Shown: positions 16,150-26,931, numbered from the stretch's first letter. The stretch: 64,000 bases of DNA from Natronococcus amylolyticus DSM 10524 (GCF_000337675.1 NZ_AOIB01000021.1:225136-289135), one strand, 5' to 3'. A program made the numbers and translations. The notes: generated by a model from the sequence alone, not told the origin.

Positions 16150-16821
16150 TCAGTAGATGAGCTCGTCGTCGTTCTCGACCATGTACAGCGTACGGGCGGC
16201 GATGTTGACCGCGTGGTCGCCGACCCGTTCCAAGTCCCGGATCGTCAGCAGCAGCCGCGAGACGTCCTGCAGGATCTGCTCGACCTCGTCTGGTGAGTCG
16301 AGCTCCCGCTCGATCAGGTCCCGGACGACGACCCCGCTTGCCCGCTCGGCGAACTGATCGACGTTGTCGTCGCGTTCCGCGAGCTCCCGGCAGGCGTCGG
16401 TGTCTTCCTCGTCGTACGCGAGCATCGCGTCCTCGATCATCTCGAGGGTCAGCTCGCCCATCGCCTGGACGTCGACGTCCGGAAATCGATCGTGTTTGGC
16501 CTCGTGGGTGTACTCGCCGAGGTTGACCGCGAGATCCCCGATCCGCTCCAGATCGGTGATGATCTTGAACGTCGAGGCGATAAAGCGCAGGTCGCTGGCG
16601 ACGGGCTGTTGGAGCGCCAGCAGCTCGATACACTCCTGCTCGAGGTCGAGGTACAGCTCGTTGACCTCGCTGTCGCCCTCCATTACCTGCGTGGCGAGCT
16701 CCGTGTCCTTCTGCTCGAGGGCGGACAGTCCCATTCGGAGCCGCTCCATGACGACCTCGCTCATATAGAGGACGTCACCGCGGAGCTCCGTGAGTTTCTC
16801 CTGATACGACTTTCTGGCCAT
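16150..16821 (-). CDS. phoU: phosphate transport regulator PhoU
   Basis: 223 residues starting MARKSYQEKL; a GTG 9 nt upstream is also possible. It consists of two PhoU three-helix repeats, marked by LRFIASTFKIITDLERIGDL and LTIRDLERVGDHAVNIAART, whose E/DxxxD pattern binds metal clusters in the family. It links the Pst transporter to control of phosphate genes. It is encoded 176 bp downstream of pstB on the same strand. Confidence 0.94.
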   Translation of the reverse strand: MARKSYQEKLTELRGDVLYMSEVVMERLRMGLSALEQKDTELATQVMEGDSEVNELYLDLEQECIELLALQQPVASDLRFIASTFKIITDLERIGDLAVNLGEYTHEAKHDRFPDVDVQAMGELTLEMIEDAMLAYDEEDTDACRELAERDDNVDQFAERASGVVVRDLIERELDSPDEVEQILQDVSRLLLTIRDLERVGDHAVNIAARTLYMVENDDELIY

Positions 16822-16997
16822 ACCAGACACAGTTCGTTCCGTCTTGATGTAGCTTGCGCCTGTAGCACCACCGACTCGGCCGCAAACCGAAGCGTACGGT
16901 ATCGAATAGAGTGATCTCGATCCCGCTGCCTATCGAACGAGCGGCCGTTCTCGGGGATCGGGAGAATGGACTGGACGACCGAACTCGACCGAAGCGA

Positions 16998-17990
16998 TCA
17001 CCCGAACTTGCCGGTGATGTAGTCCTCGACCCGGTCACTTTCCGGGTTTTCGAAGATCTTGTTCGTGTCGTCGAACTCGACGAGGTGGCCTCCGGTGAGG
17101 AAGACGGCGGTCTTATCGGAGATTCGGGCCGCCTGCTGCATGTTGTGCGTAACGATCACGACGGTGTACTCCTGAGCGAGTTCCTCGACTAAGTCCTCGA
17201 TCTTCGAGGTCGCCACAGGATCGAGCGCGGATGCGGGTTCGTCCATCAGGATCACCTCAGGATCGGTGGCGATCGCGCGGGCGATACAGAGCCGCTGTTG
17301 TTGCCCACCCGAGAGGTCGAGCCCGCTTTCGTCCAGCTGGTCTTCGACCTCGTCGATAAGCGCGGCGCGCTCGAGCGCCGTGTGAACCTTCTCCTCGACG
17401 TCGTCGTCTTTTCCCTGGACGCGCAGGCCGTAAGCGACGTTATCGAAGATCGACTTGGGGAAGGGGTTAGGCTTCTGGAAGACCATGCCGATCTTTCGGC
17501 GGAGGGCGACGGGGTCGACGTCGTCGTCGTAGATGTTCTTCCCGTGGAAGTACAGCTCCCCCTCGACGCGGGCGACGTCGATCAGGTCGTTCATCCGGTT
17601 GATCGACCGCAGGAACGTAGACTTTCCACAACCCGAAGGACCGATTAGTGCGGTGACGCCCTGCTCGGGGATATCCATATTGATCTCGTTGAGGGCCTGG
17701 GTATCCCCGTAGAAGACGTCGAGATCGCGAGCTTCGATCACGGCGTCGTCGACGCGAGGTGTTCCGAGCGGCCTGTCGGAGGTCGGCATCTCGACGCCGC
17801 CGCTTGAACTCGATTCCGTCTCGTTTCGTTCTGTCGTGGCGACGTCCGATTGTCCGGCCTCTGCAGTCATATCCGTTGTTTCGACGTTGGCGTCGCGGGT
17901 GTTACTCGTTTCGAAACGGCTCTCACCCGGTGCAATCGTCGCGACGGTGCGTTTGAGCCCGCCGAGTCGGCCGGTCGTTTCGTCGCTCAT
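16998..17990 (-). CDS. pstB: phosphate ABC transporter ATPase PstB
   Basis: 330 residues, about 70 more than typical PstB. The first 80 residues are a low-complexity Ser/Thr/Glu-rich extension. A TATA box 29 nt upstream of ATG 17990 supports the long start, so the extension is probably real. The ATPase has Walker [10 protein letters not shown], signature [16 protein letters not shown], Walker [13 protein letters not shown] and switch [15 protein letters not shown]. It energises phosphate uptake through PstCA. It has its own promoter (18015-18051) although it follows pstA by only 88 bp. Confidence 0.96.
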   Translation of the reverse strand: MSDETTGRLGGLKRTVATIAPGESRFETSNTRDANVETTDMTAEAGQSDVATTERNETESSSSGGVEMPTSDRPLGTPRVDDAVIEARDLDVFYGDTQALNEINMDIPEQGVTALIGPSGCGKSTFLRSINRMNDLIDVARVEGELYFHGKNIYDDDVDPVALRRKIGMVFQKPNPFPKSIFDNVAYGLRVQGKDDDVEEKVHTALERAALIDEVEDQLDESGLDLSGGQQQRLCIARAIATDPEVILMDEPASALDPVATSKIEDLVEELAQEYTVVIVTHNMQQAARISDKTAVFLTGGHLVEFDDTNKIFENPESDRVEDYITGKFG

Positions 17991-18014
17991 TGGTTCGCTT
18001 GAGGTGGAGGGAGC

Positions 18015-18051
18015 CTAAATACCATGCTATGACAACTATATAGATCTATGT
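18015..18051 (-). promoter_or_regulatory. pstB promoter with phased YATAG triplet
   Basis: A TATA-like box (TAAATA on the plus strand at 18016-18021) lies 29 nt from the pstB ATG. Next to it are CTATG (18027-18031), CTATA (18036-18040) and CTATG (18046-18050), spaced 9 and 10 bp. The 37-bp block is identical at 29 of 37 positions to the one before pstS (20970-21006), with no gaps, so it is a candidate phosphate-responsive element. Confidence 0.75.
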
Positions 18052-18078
18052 CGATAACGGGTGACGAACCGATCCGGG

Positions 18079-18987
18079 TCAGGAGCGCGGATCGTATTTG
18101 TTGCGGATCAAGATCGCGCACAGGTTCATCAACAGGAGGATCGTCAACAGGACGACGATCCCGGCCGCCGCAGCGTGGTGGAACTCGGTCTGTGGACGCG
18201 CCGCCCAGTCGAAGATCTGCATCGGCATCGCGCTGAACGGGCTCATGAGGCCGTCGGGTGCGGTGAGCATCGTCGTCGCCGCGCCGACCATGATCAGCGG
18301 CGCCGTCTCGCCGATCGCTCGCGAGAGCGAAAGGATCGTCCCGGTCATGATTCCGGGTAGCGCGCGTGGCAAGACGACGTCTCGAGTGACTTGCCACTGG
18401 GTGGCGCCGACGCCGTAGGCTGCGTTTCGCTGTGAGTCGGGCACCGCTCGAAGCGCTTCCTGCGTCGAGACGATGACGATCGGCAGGATCAGTAGCGTTA
18501 GGGTGAGCGCGCCAGCGAGCAACACGGCGCCCAGCTGTGCGCCGCGAACGAAGACGGCGAGTCCGAGCAGCCCGTAGACGATCGAGGGGACACCCGCCAG
18601 GTTCGCGATGTTCGCTTCGATGAACGACGTGAGTCGATTTTCGGGGGCGTACTCCTCGAGGTAGATCGCCGCGCCGACGCCCAGAAACAGCGTGAAGACG
18701 GCGGTGAGCGCGATCAGGAAGATCGAGCCGACGATGGCGGGATAAATCCCCGCACCGCGGATGCCGCCCAGGAAGTTATCGGGCGACTGGGTCGGCGGGT
18801 ACAGCAGGAAGTCCCACGTCAGCCAGCCCCAGGCCTCGATGATGACGTCTGCGAGCAGGATGACGAGCGCGGCGACGCCGACCATTGCCGAGCCGAAACA
18901 GACGCCGACGAACACCCGGCCGATCGTCCGTTTTCGCTCGATGTCGTCGGTGCCTTCGGTGAAGGGGTTCTCGGTTTCGGTGCTCAT
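18079..18987 (-). CDS. pstA: phosphate ABC transporter permease PstA
   Basis: 302 residues from ATG 18987, which overlaps the pstC stop (ATGA). It has six predicted membrane helices. The family loop [20 protein letters not shown] and the EAA-type cytoplasmic loop [20 protein letters not shown] are clear. It forms the transmembrane channel with PstC. A longer in-frame extension upstream is rejected because it runs through pstC. Confidence 0.95.
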   Translation of the reverse strand: MSTETENPFTEGTDDIERKRTIGRVFVGVCFGSAMVGVAALVILLADVIIEAWGWLTWDFLLYPPTQSPDNFLGGIRGAGIYPAIVGSIFLIALTAVFTLFLGVGAAIYLEEYAPENRLTSFIEANIANLAGVPSIVYGLLGLAVFVRGAQLGAVLLAGALTLTLLILPIVIVSTQEALRAVPDSQRNAAYGVGATQWQVTRDVVLPRALPGIMTGTILSLSRAIGETAPLIMVGAATTMLTAPDGLMSPFSAMPMQIFDWAARPQTEFHHAAAAGIVVLLTILLLMNLCAILIRNKYDPRS

Positions 18988-19910
18988 TGGTACTCCTCCC
19001 GGTAGCGCGATTTGACCCACATACTGAACAGGTTCAGCGACAGCGTCATGGCGAACAGCGTCAGCCCGACGGCGAAGAGGCTCTGGTAGCCGACCGACCC
19101 CGCCGAGGCGTCGCTGATAGCGATATCGACCATGAACGCCGTCATCGTCTGCATCTCTTCCAGGACGTTCGTTGTGATCTGCGGACTGTTACCCATCGCA
19201 AGCGCGACGATCATCGTCTCGCCGATCGCTCGCGAGAGCGCGAGGATGTACGAGGCGATGATTCCCGACAGCGCCGCCGGGACGACGACGCTCGTCGACA
19301 CCTCGAACTTCGTCGCGCCGAGTCCGTACGCGGCGTTTCGCAGCTCGTCCGGCACCGAACTCATCGCATCCTCGCTCAGACTCGAGACCATCGGGATGAT
19401 CATGATGCCGACGACGATCGAGGCCGACAGCGCATTGAACGTGCCCGTCTCGGGGAAGAACCGCTGGATCACCGGCGTGACGAACGAGAGCGCGAAGAAA
19501 CCGTAGACGATCGTCGGGATCCCGGCCAGGATCTCGAGCGTCGGCTTCAGCGTCTTGCGAACCCGACGATCGGCGTACTCGCTCAGGTAGATCGCGGTCG
19601 CCGTGCCAAGCGGGATCGCGACCAGCGCCGAGCCGACCGTGACGACCATCGTCCCCCAAATGAGTGGGAGGACACCGAAGCTCGGTTCGTGGGCGACCGG
19701 GTACCACTCCGTCCCGGTAAAGTACTCGACTAGCGAGACGTCGCTGAAGAAGCCGTAGGAGCCGAACAGCAGGACGGCGAAGATCCCGATGGTCGTGAGG
19801 ACGGTGACGAGTGCACACGAGAGGAAGATCCACCGGGTGAAGTCGTTCATTCGCTCCTCGAGTCCGCCACCGGTGCCGGAGAGGTCGGGTGCGTCGGTTT
19901 CCGTGCTCAT
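18984..19910 (-). CDS. pstC: phosphate ABC transporter permease PstC
   Basis: 308 residues from ATG 19910, overlapping the pstS stop by ATGA. It has six membrane helices with [20 protein letters not shown] and [20 protein letters not shown] as the PstC signatures. Its extended periplasmic-side segment ([20 protein letters not shown]) is typical. It is translationally coupled to both neighbours. Confidence 0.95.
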   Translation of the reverse strand: MSTETDAPDLSGTGGGLEERMNDFTRWIFLSCALVTVLTTIGIFAVLLFGSYGFFSDVSLVEYFTGTEWYPVAHEPSFGVLPLIWGTMVVTVGSALVAIPLGTATAIYLSEYADRRVRKTLKPTLEILAGIPTIVYGFFALSFVTPVIQRFFPETGTFNALSASIVVGIMIIPMVSSLSEDAMSSVPDELRNAAYGLGATKFEVSTSVVVPAALSGIIASYILALSRAIGETMIVALAMGNSPQITTNVLEEMQTMTAFMVDIAISDASAGSVGYQSLFAVGLTLFAMTLSLNLFSMWVKSRYREEYQ

Positions 19911-20944
19911 CCGGCGACCTCCTCGATGGCCTCCTCGAGCGTCTCCCGGCTCTCCTCGACCGTTTCGTCGGGAATTCCGTAGAAGCCGACGCGGCGGGCG
20001 CCCCACTCCGTCCAGGTGAGCGTCTCGCCGTCCTCGACGATGTCGGCCTCTTCGGCCTCGTCGTCGATCTCGTCGAAGTAGAACCGACCGTACTCCCTGA
20101 CCTCCTCCTGGGCGAGCGCGTCCTTGCGGAAGTAGGCGTACAGCGATCGGGTCAGCGGCGTGTACTCCTCTTGCTCGACGGTTTCGCGCTCGGGAAGCAC
20201 GCAGCCGTCGCCGTCGTCGACGGCGATCAGCTTCAGGTCGTCCTCGTTTTCGTAGTAGTAGCCCGCACCGCCGAAGCCGATCGCACCGACGTCACCCGAG
20301 ACGCCACGGATGATGACGTTCGTGTCCGCACTCGGGCTGTAGTCGTTCGTGATCGCGCCGACGTTGCCGGTGATCGCCTCCGTAAAGTAATCGAACGTCC
20401 CCGAGGCAGTGTCGCGTCCGTACCGCGAGAGTTCCTCGTCGGGCCACTCCTCGCGGATGTCGCTCCAGGTCTCGACCTCGGTGTCGGGCTCCCAGATCGC
20501 CTCGAGCTCCTCGACGGTCAGGCAGTCACACCAGTCGTTGTCCGGGTGTGCGTAGATCGCCAGTCCGTCGAGGGCGACCTCGAGGCGGATCCACTCGACG
20601 CCGTTTTCCTCGCACATCGGCTCTTCGTCGTCCTCGGAGATCGTCCGACTCGCGTTCTGCACCTCGGTCGATCCGTTGCAGAACTGCTGGAAGCCGGCCC
20701 CGGTTCCCGACCCGCGGACGGGGACGATCACGTCGTTGTGCTTCCACATGAACTCCTCCGCGACGGACGCGGAATGGGGAAGCACCGTGTTACTTCCGTC
20801 GACCCTGATCTCGCCGGATAGATCACTCTCCTCTCCGTGGACGATACATCCAGCCAGCCCGGACAACCCCGCGCTCGAGGCACCGAGCAAGAACCGGCGA
20901 CGAGAAACCGTTTCACCGAAACTGGATGTCGACTCGTTTCCCAT
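19907..20944 (-). CDS. pstS: phosphate-binding lipoprotein PstS
   Basis: 345 residues from ATG 20944 (GTG 20947 is adjacent in frame). The Tat motif [20 protein letters not shown] includes the lipobox. The phosphate pocket motifs [35 protein letters not shown] and [15 protein letters not shown] are intact. It captures phosphate outside the membrane and delivers it to PstCA, and is the first gene of the pstS-pstC-pstA operon. Confidence 0.96.
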   Translation of the reverse strand: MGNESTSSFGETVSRRRFLLGASSAGLSGLAGCIVHGEESDLSGEIRVDGSNTVLPHSASVAEEFMWKHNDVIVPVRGSGTGAGFQQFCNGSTEVQNASRTISEDDEEPMCEENGVEWIRLEVALDGLAIYAHPDNDWCDCLTVEELEAIWEPDTEVETWSDIREEWPDEELSRYGRDTASGTFDYFTEAITGNVGAITNDYSPSADTNVIIRGVSGDVGAIGFGGAGYYYENEDDLKLIAVDDGDGCVLPERETVEQEEYTPLTRSLYAYFRKDALAQEEVREYGRFYFDEIDDEAEEADIVEDGETLTWTEWGARRVGFYGIPDETVEESRETLEEAIEEVAG

Positions 20945-20969
20945 CACTCACTCCTAGCGCGGATCGCGT

Positions 20970-21006
20970 CTAAGTACCCTGCTATGTTCTCTATATACCT
21001 CTATGT
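20970..21006 (-). promoter_or_regulatory. pstS promoter with phased YATAG triplet
   Basis: The TATA-like box TAAGTA (plus strand 20971-20976) is about 30 nt from the pstS ATG. It is followed by CTATG (20982-20986), CTATA (20991-20995) and CTATG (21001-21005), with the same 9/10-bp spacing as before pstB. The element lies in the pstS/AbrB-PhoU divergent region and could influence both genes. Confidence 0.75.
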
Positions 21007-21145
21007 TGGTCACGCTTTCACAGTATCTCAGCACAGCAGACCCATGAGAGATGATCCGAGCGACCGGTTTCGGAGGATCCGATCGCACCGACCGGCTCTA
21101 TAGCGGTGAGTGGGGCTTATCACGCTCCAGAAAAAACCATGCCGT

Positions 21146-22141
21146 ATGGAGACGCGAAAGGTCCAGGTAACGGGGGGGTCTACGTATACGGTTTCGCTAC
21201 CGAAGAGCTGGGCGACCGAAAACGGCGTCAGCGCCGGCACGACCGTCGAGTGTTATCCGGAGGACGACTCGCTGCTGCTGACGCCCGCCAGCGACGTCGA
21301 CCGCCAGGAGGGGACCCTCGACGTCTCCGACCTCGAGGGCGAGCGCCTCACTCGGGCGGTGATGACGATGTACGTCAGCGGGTTCGACATCATCCGGCTG
21401 GAGGCGACCCGGATCACGACCGACCAGCGCCGCGCGATCCGTGACGCGACCCAGAGCCTCGTCGGCGTCGAGGTCTTAGAGGAGACGACCGACAGCGTCG
21501 TCATCCAGGACTTGCTCGACTCCTCGGAGCTGTCGATCGTCAACGCCGTCTCCCGGATGCGTCTGATCGCGACCTCGATGCTCTCCGACGCCGTCACCGC
21601 TCTCGTCGAGAACGACGACGACATCGCACAGGACGTCATCGAGCGCGACGACGACGTCGACCGCCTCTGGCTGGTCGTCTCGCGGATCTTCCGGGCGACG
21701 CTTCGCTCGCCCCGGGCCGCCGAGGAGCTTGGCGTTCCCCGCGAGGACTGCTTCGACTTCCACTCGAGCGCCCGCCAGCTCGAGCGTGTCGCCGACCACG
21801 CCGCCAAGATCTCCAATCTCGCACTCAAGCTCGAGGCGATCCCCGAGGAGGTCGCCGAGGCGCTGATCGCGCTCCGGACGGACGCCGCCGACGTCCTCGA
21901 GAAAGCGATGGACGCGCTGTTCGCCGACGAGACCGAGGAGGCGAACCGGCTCGGCCACGCGGCCCGCGAGGCCGTCCTCGAAATCGACGAACACACCCGC
22001 TACATCGACGACATCCTCCGGGACCTCGAGCCGGTGCAGGCCCAGTCGCTGGGGCTGATCGTCGACTCGCTGTCCAGAAGCGCCGACTACGGCGGCAACA
22101 TCGCCGAGACCGCACTGCAGAAGGCGGCACCGCGCCCCTAA
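21146..22141 (+). CDS. phosphate uptake regulator with AbrB-like and PhoU domains
   Basis: 331 residues from METRKVQVTGG. Residues 1-45 are a SpoVT/AbrB-type DNA-binding domain (TYTVSLPKSWATENGVSAGT), followed by two PhoU-like helical repeats (about 95-320; RQLERVADHAAKISNLAL, SLSRSADYGGNIAETAL). The architecture couples phosphate sensing to DNA binding, unlike the stand-alone phoU at 16150. It is divergent from pstS and a plausible direct regulator of the pst promoters; that is inferred from position and domains. Confidence 0.88.
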   Translation: METRKVQVTGGSTYTVSLPKSWATENGVSAGTTVECYPEDDSLLLTPASDVDRQEGTLDVSDLEGERLTRAVMTMYVSGFDIIRLEATRITTDQRRAIRDATQSLVGVEVLEETTDSVVIQDLLDSSELSIVNAVSRMRLIATSMLSDAVTALVENDDDIAQDVIERDDDVDRLWLVVSRIFRATLRSPRAAEELGVPREDCFDFHSSARQLERVADHAAKISNLALKLEAIPEEVAEALIALRTDAADVLEKAMDALFADETEEANRLGHAAREAVLEIDEHTRYIDDILRDLEPVQAQSLGLIVDSLSRSADYGGNIAETALQKAAPRP

Positions 22142-22301
22142 GACCGAAACTCGACTCGATTCGTATCCTCACACTGCGGTCGTCGATACGGATCCGTACT
22201 GTCCGAACGTGACGGGTATGGAGGAATCGATACCACAACTAGCAATCGCTTTCTTCCGATCTCGCCTCCGAACGGACGTGGCACCAGGTGCCAGACCGAC
22301 C

Positions 22302-22526
22302 ATGCACGAACCTACAACCTCCGATGACGAACCGACCCGCGAGCGACCGACCGACGCTGCCCCCTCGAGACCGACGACGGAGCGACTCGCGGCCGTCGTC
22401 GTCAGCGAGGAGAACCGGCGGGATCGGCTGACCGTCTACCCGGCGGACAGCTCGAACGACGTGACGCGAACGGCGTGGCTGACCGCGACCGCGGACGCGT
22501 TCGTCGACCTCGAGGCGTGGCGGTGA
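22302..22526 (+). CDS. small haloarchaeal protein (DUF7511-like)
   Basis: 74 residues from MHEPTTSDDEPT. A disordered, charged N terminus is followed by a compact domain LAAVVVSEENRRDRLTVYPA and RTAWLTATADAFVDLEAW. This pattern (VVV, YPAD, TAWLTA, FVDLE) resembles a family of very small haloarchaeal proteins that I associate with DUF7511; the label needs a profile search. Confidence 0.65.
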   Translation: MHEPTTSDDEPTRERPTDAAPSRPTTERLAAVVVSEENRRDRLTVYPADSSNDVTRTAWLTATADAFVDLEAWR

Positions 22527-22590
22527 GCGGTCTTGCCTCGCGGCGCCGTCGCTACGCGGAGTGAGTATCCGAGAGAACGGTTTTCGCAGT

Positions 22591-22962
22591 TTACTCGAGG
22601 AGAACGGCGTTAACCTGACCGGTCTGGCCGGGTCGGGACGTCACGCGGGCCTGGCCCTCGGAGGTCTCGACGACGGCGCCCTTCGTGATGATGTTCCGTC
22701 GGACGTAGTTCGGGTTGGCGTCGTTCTCGACGACGTCCTCGATCTCCGCGGTGACGGTCTCGCCGTCCTTGTTGACGCTCGCGACGTTCGTCGCGAGGGC
22801 GCGGGTCTTCGTGTTGCTACCGCGAACGTCGACGACGCGAAAGCGGGGCTCGCCGACCTGCGTCTCGGTCGGGAGGCGACCGAGTTCGTTCTTGCGGCGC
22901 TTTCGGACGTTCTTCAGTCGGCCACCGGTTCGCTTGCGCGTGGAGCGTCCCTGGTTTTGCAT
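22591..22962 (-). CDS. rps8e: 30S ribosomal protein S8e
   Basis: 123 residues starting MQNQGRSTRKRTGGRLKNVR, with FRVVDVRGSNTKTRALA and the conserved ending VTSRPGQTGQVNAVLLE. It is an archaeal/eukaryotic ribosomal protein of the small subunit. It is monocistronic here, with 72 bp to the upstream PQQ-repeat gene. Confidence 0.97.
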   Translation of the reverse strand: MQNQGRSTRKRTGGRLKNVRKRRKNELGRLPTETQVGEPRFRVVDVRGSNTKTRALATNVASVNKDGETVTAEIEDVVENDANPNYVRRNIITKGAVVETSEGQARVTSRPGQTGQVNAVLLE

Positions 22963-23034
22963 ACCCGGACAACGGCCCGGCGGATACTTGAATCCACGCT
23001 TTCGGATCGACCGCCGATTTCGGCCGGCTGACGC

Positions 23035-24453
23035 TCACTCCTCCGGGACCAGACAGTAGGCGTGGCCCGGCTCCTCGAGGATGGTCTCCTCGTCGTCGTC
23101 CCAGTAGTTCGTGAAGACGCCCCGCTCGGCGTAGTAGATCCGACCGTCGTGGGGAACCGGCGCGCTCGTGACGTGGCCGCGGTTCTGTACCCGCCAGCGC
23201 CGCTCCCCCGTCTCCTTGTCCAGCGCGTACAGGTGGGAGTCGTATGAGCCGACGAGGATCGTCCCGGCGGTAGCGGTCACCGCGCCGATGATCGAGCCGT
23301 CGATATCGGTCGCCCACAGCTCCTCGCCGGTCTCGCAGTCGATCGCGTAGACGTGGTCGTCGTTGCTCCCGGTGTAGACGACGTCCTCCTCGGGATCGAG
23401 CGCGGGGTTGGCCATCGATCGGTTCTCGAACTCGAAGGTCCACTCCTCGGTTCCGTCCTCGAGATCGATGCAGTGGAAGCGCTCGTCCCAGGAGCCGACG
23501 TAGCCGTAGCCGTCGTGGGCCGCGATCGTCCCCTTGATCTCCGCGCCCAGGTTGAACTCGCCGTCGGCCCTCTCCTCGCCATCGGGACCGTCCTCGCCGC
23601 CGGTCTGGTACTCCCAGGCGAACTCGAGGTCGGGGAACTCCCAGCAGTAGACGACGCCGTCGTTCGAGCCCGCACAGATCCGGCCCGTCTCGAGATCGAT
23701 CGTCGGCGAGGGGTGGGGCTGGCCCCAGATGCGGTCGTCGTGCCAGGTGGGTTCGCCCGTCGCCGCGTCGAACGTCCACAGCGCCCCCGAGGAGGGGCTC
23801 CCGTACTCGGCGATCACGTACAGCGTCCCGTCGTAGTAGGCAGGACTCGAGCCGATCGCCAGCGTCCCCTCGAGTTCGTGGGCGCGGGTTCGCCAGACGA
23901 TCTCGCCGGTCTCGACGTCGATCGCGTACAGGTCGCCGTCGTAGCCGCCGATGTAGGCGGTGTCGTCGACGATCGCCGGCGAGCCGTGGAATCCGAGGTC
24001 GGTCGCGCCCGTCTCGGTCAGCCAGCGTGGTTCGCCGGAGGGCTGGACGCCGTGGACGAAGCCGGTGTCGCCGGCGATCACGATCGTCTCGCCGTCGGGC
24101 GTCGGCAGCGGGCTCGACTTCGCCGCGGTGTGGCCGACGTTGTTGATCGGAAACGACCAGTTGACACTGACCGAGTCGGGGACGGTCTCGTCGGGGAAGT
24201 AGCCGAGCCGTCGCAGGCCGCGACGGAACATCCTCACATCGTCGTCGGGGTGAGTCGCGTACGACGAGACGTCGTCGGCGACGTCCAGTTCGTCGCCGTT
24301 CGCGCCGGGCTCGTCGTCGTCGGTCGGCTCCCACAGGCCACAGCCCGCGAGCCCTGCGGTCGCGGCGACGCCCGCGGTCTGGAGGAATCGCCTGCGGTGA
24401 CGCGAGCCGTTCGATTCGGAGCCGGCGACCGGAGACTGGGATCGGTGTGGCAT
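23035..24453 (-). CDS. PQQ-type beta-propeller lipoprotein (BamB-like)
   Basis: 472 residues from MPHRSQSPVAG. The Tat lipoprotein signal HRRRFLQTAGVAATAGLAGC is followed by about eight propeller blades, e.g. AYIGGYDGDLYAIDVETGEI, VVYTGSNDDHVYAIDCETGE and ILVGSYDSHLYALDKETGER. These repeats build a WD/PQQ beta-propeller as in BamB; no PQQ-dehydrogenase catalytic residues are evident. Archaea lack the BAM complex, so a scaffold or surface-binding role is more likely. Function unknown. Confidence 0.88.
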   Translation of the reverse strand: MPHRSQSPVAGSESNGSRHRRRFLQTAGVAATAGLAGCGLWEPTDDDEPGANGDELDVADDVSSYATHPDDDVRMFRRGLRRLGYFPDETVPDSVSVNWSFPINNVGHTAAKSSPLPTPDGETIVIAGDTGFVHGVQPSGEPRWLTETGATDLGFHGSPAIVDDTAYIGGYDGDLYAIDVETGEIVWRTRAHELEGTLAIGSSPAYYDGTLYVIAEYGSPSSGALWTFDAATGEPTWHDDRIWGQPHPSPTIDLETGRICAGSNDGVVYCWEFPDLEFAWEYQTGGEDGPDGEERADGEFNLGAEIKGTIAAHDGYGYVGSWDERFHCIDLEDGTEEWTFEFENRSMANPALDPEEDVVYTGSNDDHVYAIDCETGEELWATDIDGSIIGAVTATAGTILVGSYDSHLYALDKETGERRWRVQNRGHVTSAPVPHDGRIYYAERGVFTNYWDDDEETILEEPGHAYCLVPEE

Positions 24454-24567
24454 GGCGGGAGGTTCTGTGAAAATTCGAGGGATCGATCCCACAAAAGAAT
24501 CTCGGTGTCCGGTTCCGACTTCGTGAACTCGAGGGGTCGACCCTCGAGACGATTCCCGTTCGCTCGA

Positions 24568-26826
24568 CTACTCGTCCTGCTGGGCGTCGACGACCGCCAC
24601 GCCCGCCAGGTTCACGATGTCCTTGACCTCGTCGCCCCGCTGGAGGACGTGAACCGGCTCGTCCATCCCGACGAGCATCGGTCCGATCGCCTCCGCGCCG
24701 CCGAGACGCTGGAGCAGCTTGTAGCCGATGTTGCCCGCCTCGAGGTTCGGGAAGACGAGTACGTTCGCGGGCTCCTCGAGCTCGGAGAAGCCGTAGGTGC
24801 CCTCGAGGATCTCCTCGACGACGGCGGTGTCGGCCTGCATCTCCCCGTCGACGGGGAAGTCGGCCTCGGGATCGTCCTGGAGCCGAGCCGCGGCCCGGCG
24901 GGGTTTGCGGGTGCCCTCGTTGTTGACGCTGCCGAAGTTCGAGTACGACAGCAGGGCCGCCCGGGGCTCGACGTTGAACCGTCGCGCGAGTTTACCCGTC
25001 TGTTTGGTGACTTCCTCGAGGACGTCGGCGTCGGGATTCTGGTTGACCGTCGCGTCGGCGATGAAGATCACGCGGTTCTTGAAGGTGAGCATGTAGACCC
25101 CCGCTGCGTAGTCGACGTCGTCGGCGGTGCCGATCACCTGCAGCGGCGGACGCAGCGCCGACGGGTAGTGATACGAGAGCCCGGTCAGCAGGGCGTCGGC
25201 GTCGCCCTGTTCGACCATCACGCTGCCGAAGTAGTTCGAGTCGGTCTCGACGAGCTCGCCCGCTTCGGTCCGGGTGATCCCCTTGCGCTGGCGCAGTTCG
25301 TGGAGCCGGTTGGCGTACTCCTCGTAGTCGCCGACCGACGGATCAGCGACCTGGGGCTCGAAGTCCAACCCGAGGTTCGCGGCCGTCTGGCGGATCTCGC
25401 TCTCGTCGCCGATGAGGATCGGCATCGCGATCCCCTGCTCCTGGATCTGGTAGGCCGCCCGGATCATCTTCTCGTTTTCGCCCTCGGCCAGGGCGACGCG
25501 CTTGGGGTCGCTCTTCGCTTTGTTGAGCACGACCCGCATCATCTCGCGGGACTTGCCCAGTCGGGCCTCGAGCTGTTCCTCGTACTCCTCGAGGTCGATC
25601 TCGGTGCGGGCGGCACCACTTTCCATCGCGGCCTCGGCGACGGCGGGGGCGACGCGGAACAGCACCCGCGGATCGACGGGCTTCGGAATGATGTACTCGG
25701 GGCCGTACTGCAGCGGCTCGTCGCCGTAGGCCTTGACGACCGCGTCCGGAACGTCCTCGCGGGCGAGGTCGGCCAGCGCTCTGGCGCAGGCGACTTTCAT
25801 CTCCTCGTTGATCTCGGTCGCCCGAACGTCGAGCGCGCCGCGGAAGATGAAGGGGAAGCCGAGCACGTTGTTGACCTGATTCGGGTAGTCCGAACGGCCG
25901 GTGGCCATGATGACGTCGTCCTCGCGGGCGGCTTTCGCCTCCTCGTAGCCGATCTCGGGGTCAGGGTTGGCCATCGCGAAGATAATCGGGTCCTCGTTCA
26001 TCGAGCGCACCATCTCCTGGGAGACGATGCCGCCGGCCGAGAGGCCGACCAGCACGTCCGCACCCTCCATCGCGTCCGCGAGACTGCCTTCGGGCAGGTC
26101 CCGGGCGAACTCCCGTTTGTACTCGTTGACGTCGCCCGCCCGAGCGCGCTCCTCGGTGATGATCCCCGAGGAGTCACACATGGTAATGTGCTCCCGTCGG
26201 ACGCCCAGCGAGACGTAGAACCGCGCGGAGGCGATCGCGCTCGCACCCGCCCCCGAGATGACGACCTCGAGCTCCTCGAGTTCTTTCCCCGCGATGTCGG
26301 CGGCGTTGACGAGCGCGGCCCCGGAGATGATCGCGGTGCCGTGCTGGTCGTCGTGGAAGACAGGGATATCCATCTCCTCGCCGAGCCGCTCCTCGATGGT
26401 GAAACACTCGGGCGCCTTGATGTCCTCGAGATTGATCCCGCCGAAGGTTGGCCCCATCATCTTCGTGGCCGTGATGAGCTCCTCAGGGTCCGCCTCGTCG
26501 AGTTCGATGTCGAAAACGTCGATGTCGGCGAACCGTTTGAACAGCACTCCCTTCCCCTCCATGACCGGCTTCGAGGCCTGGGCGCCGATGTCACCGAGGC
26601 CTAACACCGCCGACCCGTTCGAGACGACGCCGACGAGGTTTCCCTTCGCCGTGTAGGAGTAGGCATCCGTCTCGTCGTCGGCGATTTCCATACACGGGGC
26701 GGCGACGCCGGGCGAGTACGCCAGCGAGAGATCCCGCTGTGTATTCGTCGGTTTCGTCGTCGATATTTCGATCTTTCCCGGCGGATCCGTCCGGTGATAC
26801 TCCAGTGAGTCCTCGTCCAGTCCCAT
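24568..26826 (-). CDS. maeB: NADP-dependent malic enzyme with phosphotransacetylase-like C-terminal domain
   Basis: 752 residues from [12 protein letters not shown]. The N-terminal malic domain has [20 protein letters not shown] and [20 protein letters not shown]. The nucleotide motif is [17 protein letters not shown] and [12 protein letters not shown] is conserved. From about residue 430 a phosphotransacetylase-like domain follows ([39 protein letters not shown]), which is regulatory rather than catalytic in MaeB enzymes. It decarboxylates malate to pyruvate with NADPH, which could supply reductant for PHA synthesis encoded in the same window. Confidence 0.95.
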   Translation of the reverse strand: MGLDEDSLEYHRTDPPGKIEISTTKPTNTQRDLSLAYSPGVAAPCMEIADDETDAYSYTAKGNLVGVVSNGSAVLGLGDIGAQASKPVMEGKGVLFKRFADIDVFDIELDEADPEELITATKMMGPTFGGINLEDIKAPECFTIEERLGEEMDIPVFHDDQHGTAIISGAALVNAADIAGKELEELEVVISGAGASAIASARFYVSLGVRREHITMCDSSGIITEERARAGDVNEYKREFARDLPEGSLADAMEGADVLVGLSAGGIVSQEMVRSMNEDPIIFAMANPDPEIGYEEAKAAREDDVIMATGRSDYPNQVNNVLGFPFIFRGALDVRATEINEEMKVACARALADLAREDVPDAVVKAYGDEPLQYGPEYIIPKPVDPRVLFRVAPAVAEAAMESGAARTEIDLEEYEEQLEARLGKSREMMRVVLNKAKSDPKRVALAEGENEKMIRAAYQIQEQGIAMPILIGDESEIRQTAANLGLDFEPQVADPSVGDYEEYANRLHELRQRKGITRTEAGELVETDSNYFGSVMVEQGDADALLTGLSYHYPSALRPPLQVIGTADDVDYAAGVYMLTFKNRVIFIADATVNQNPDADVLEEVTKQTGKLARRFNVEPRAALLSYSNFGSVNNEGTRKPRRAAARLQDDPEADFPVDGEMQADTAVVEEILEGTYGFSELEEPANVLVFPNLEAGNIGYKLLQRLGGAEAIGPMLVGMDEPVHVLQRGDEVKDIVNLAGVAVVDAQQDE

Positions 26827-26931
26827 ACCGGTGGGACTGTGGGGCACTACTAAAAACAATGTGAAAGGCACAATCGACGATCGTCGAACACCGCTCGAGC
26901 GCGGCGGGACGGCGATTCTCGGAGTCGACCG

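Noticed and set aside
23353-26604. 1083-codon open frame on the plus strand
   Set aside because: It runs antisense through the PQQ-propeller and malic enzyme genes and exists because GC-rich codons leave few stops on the other strand. It has no motifs.
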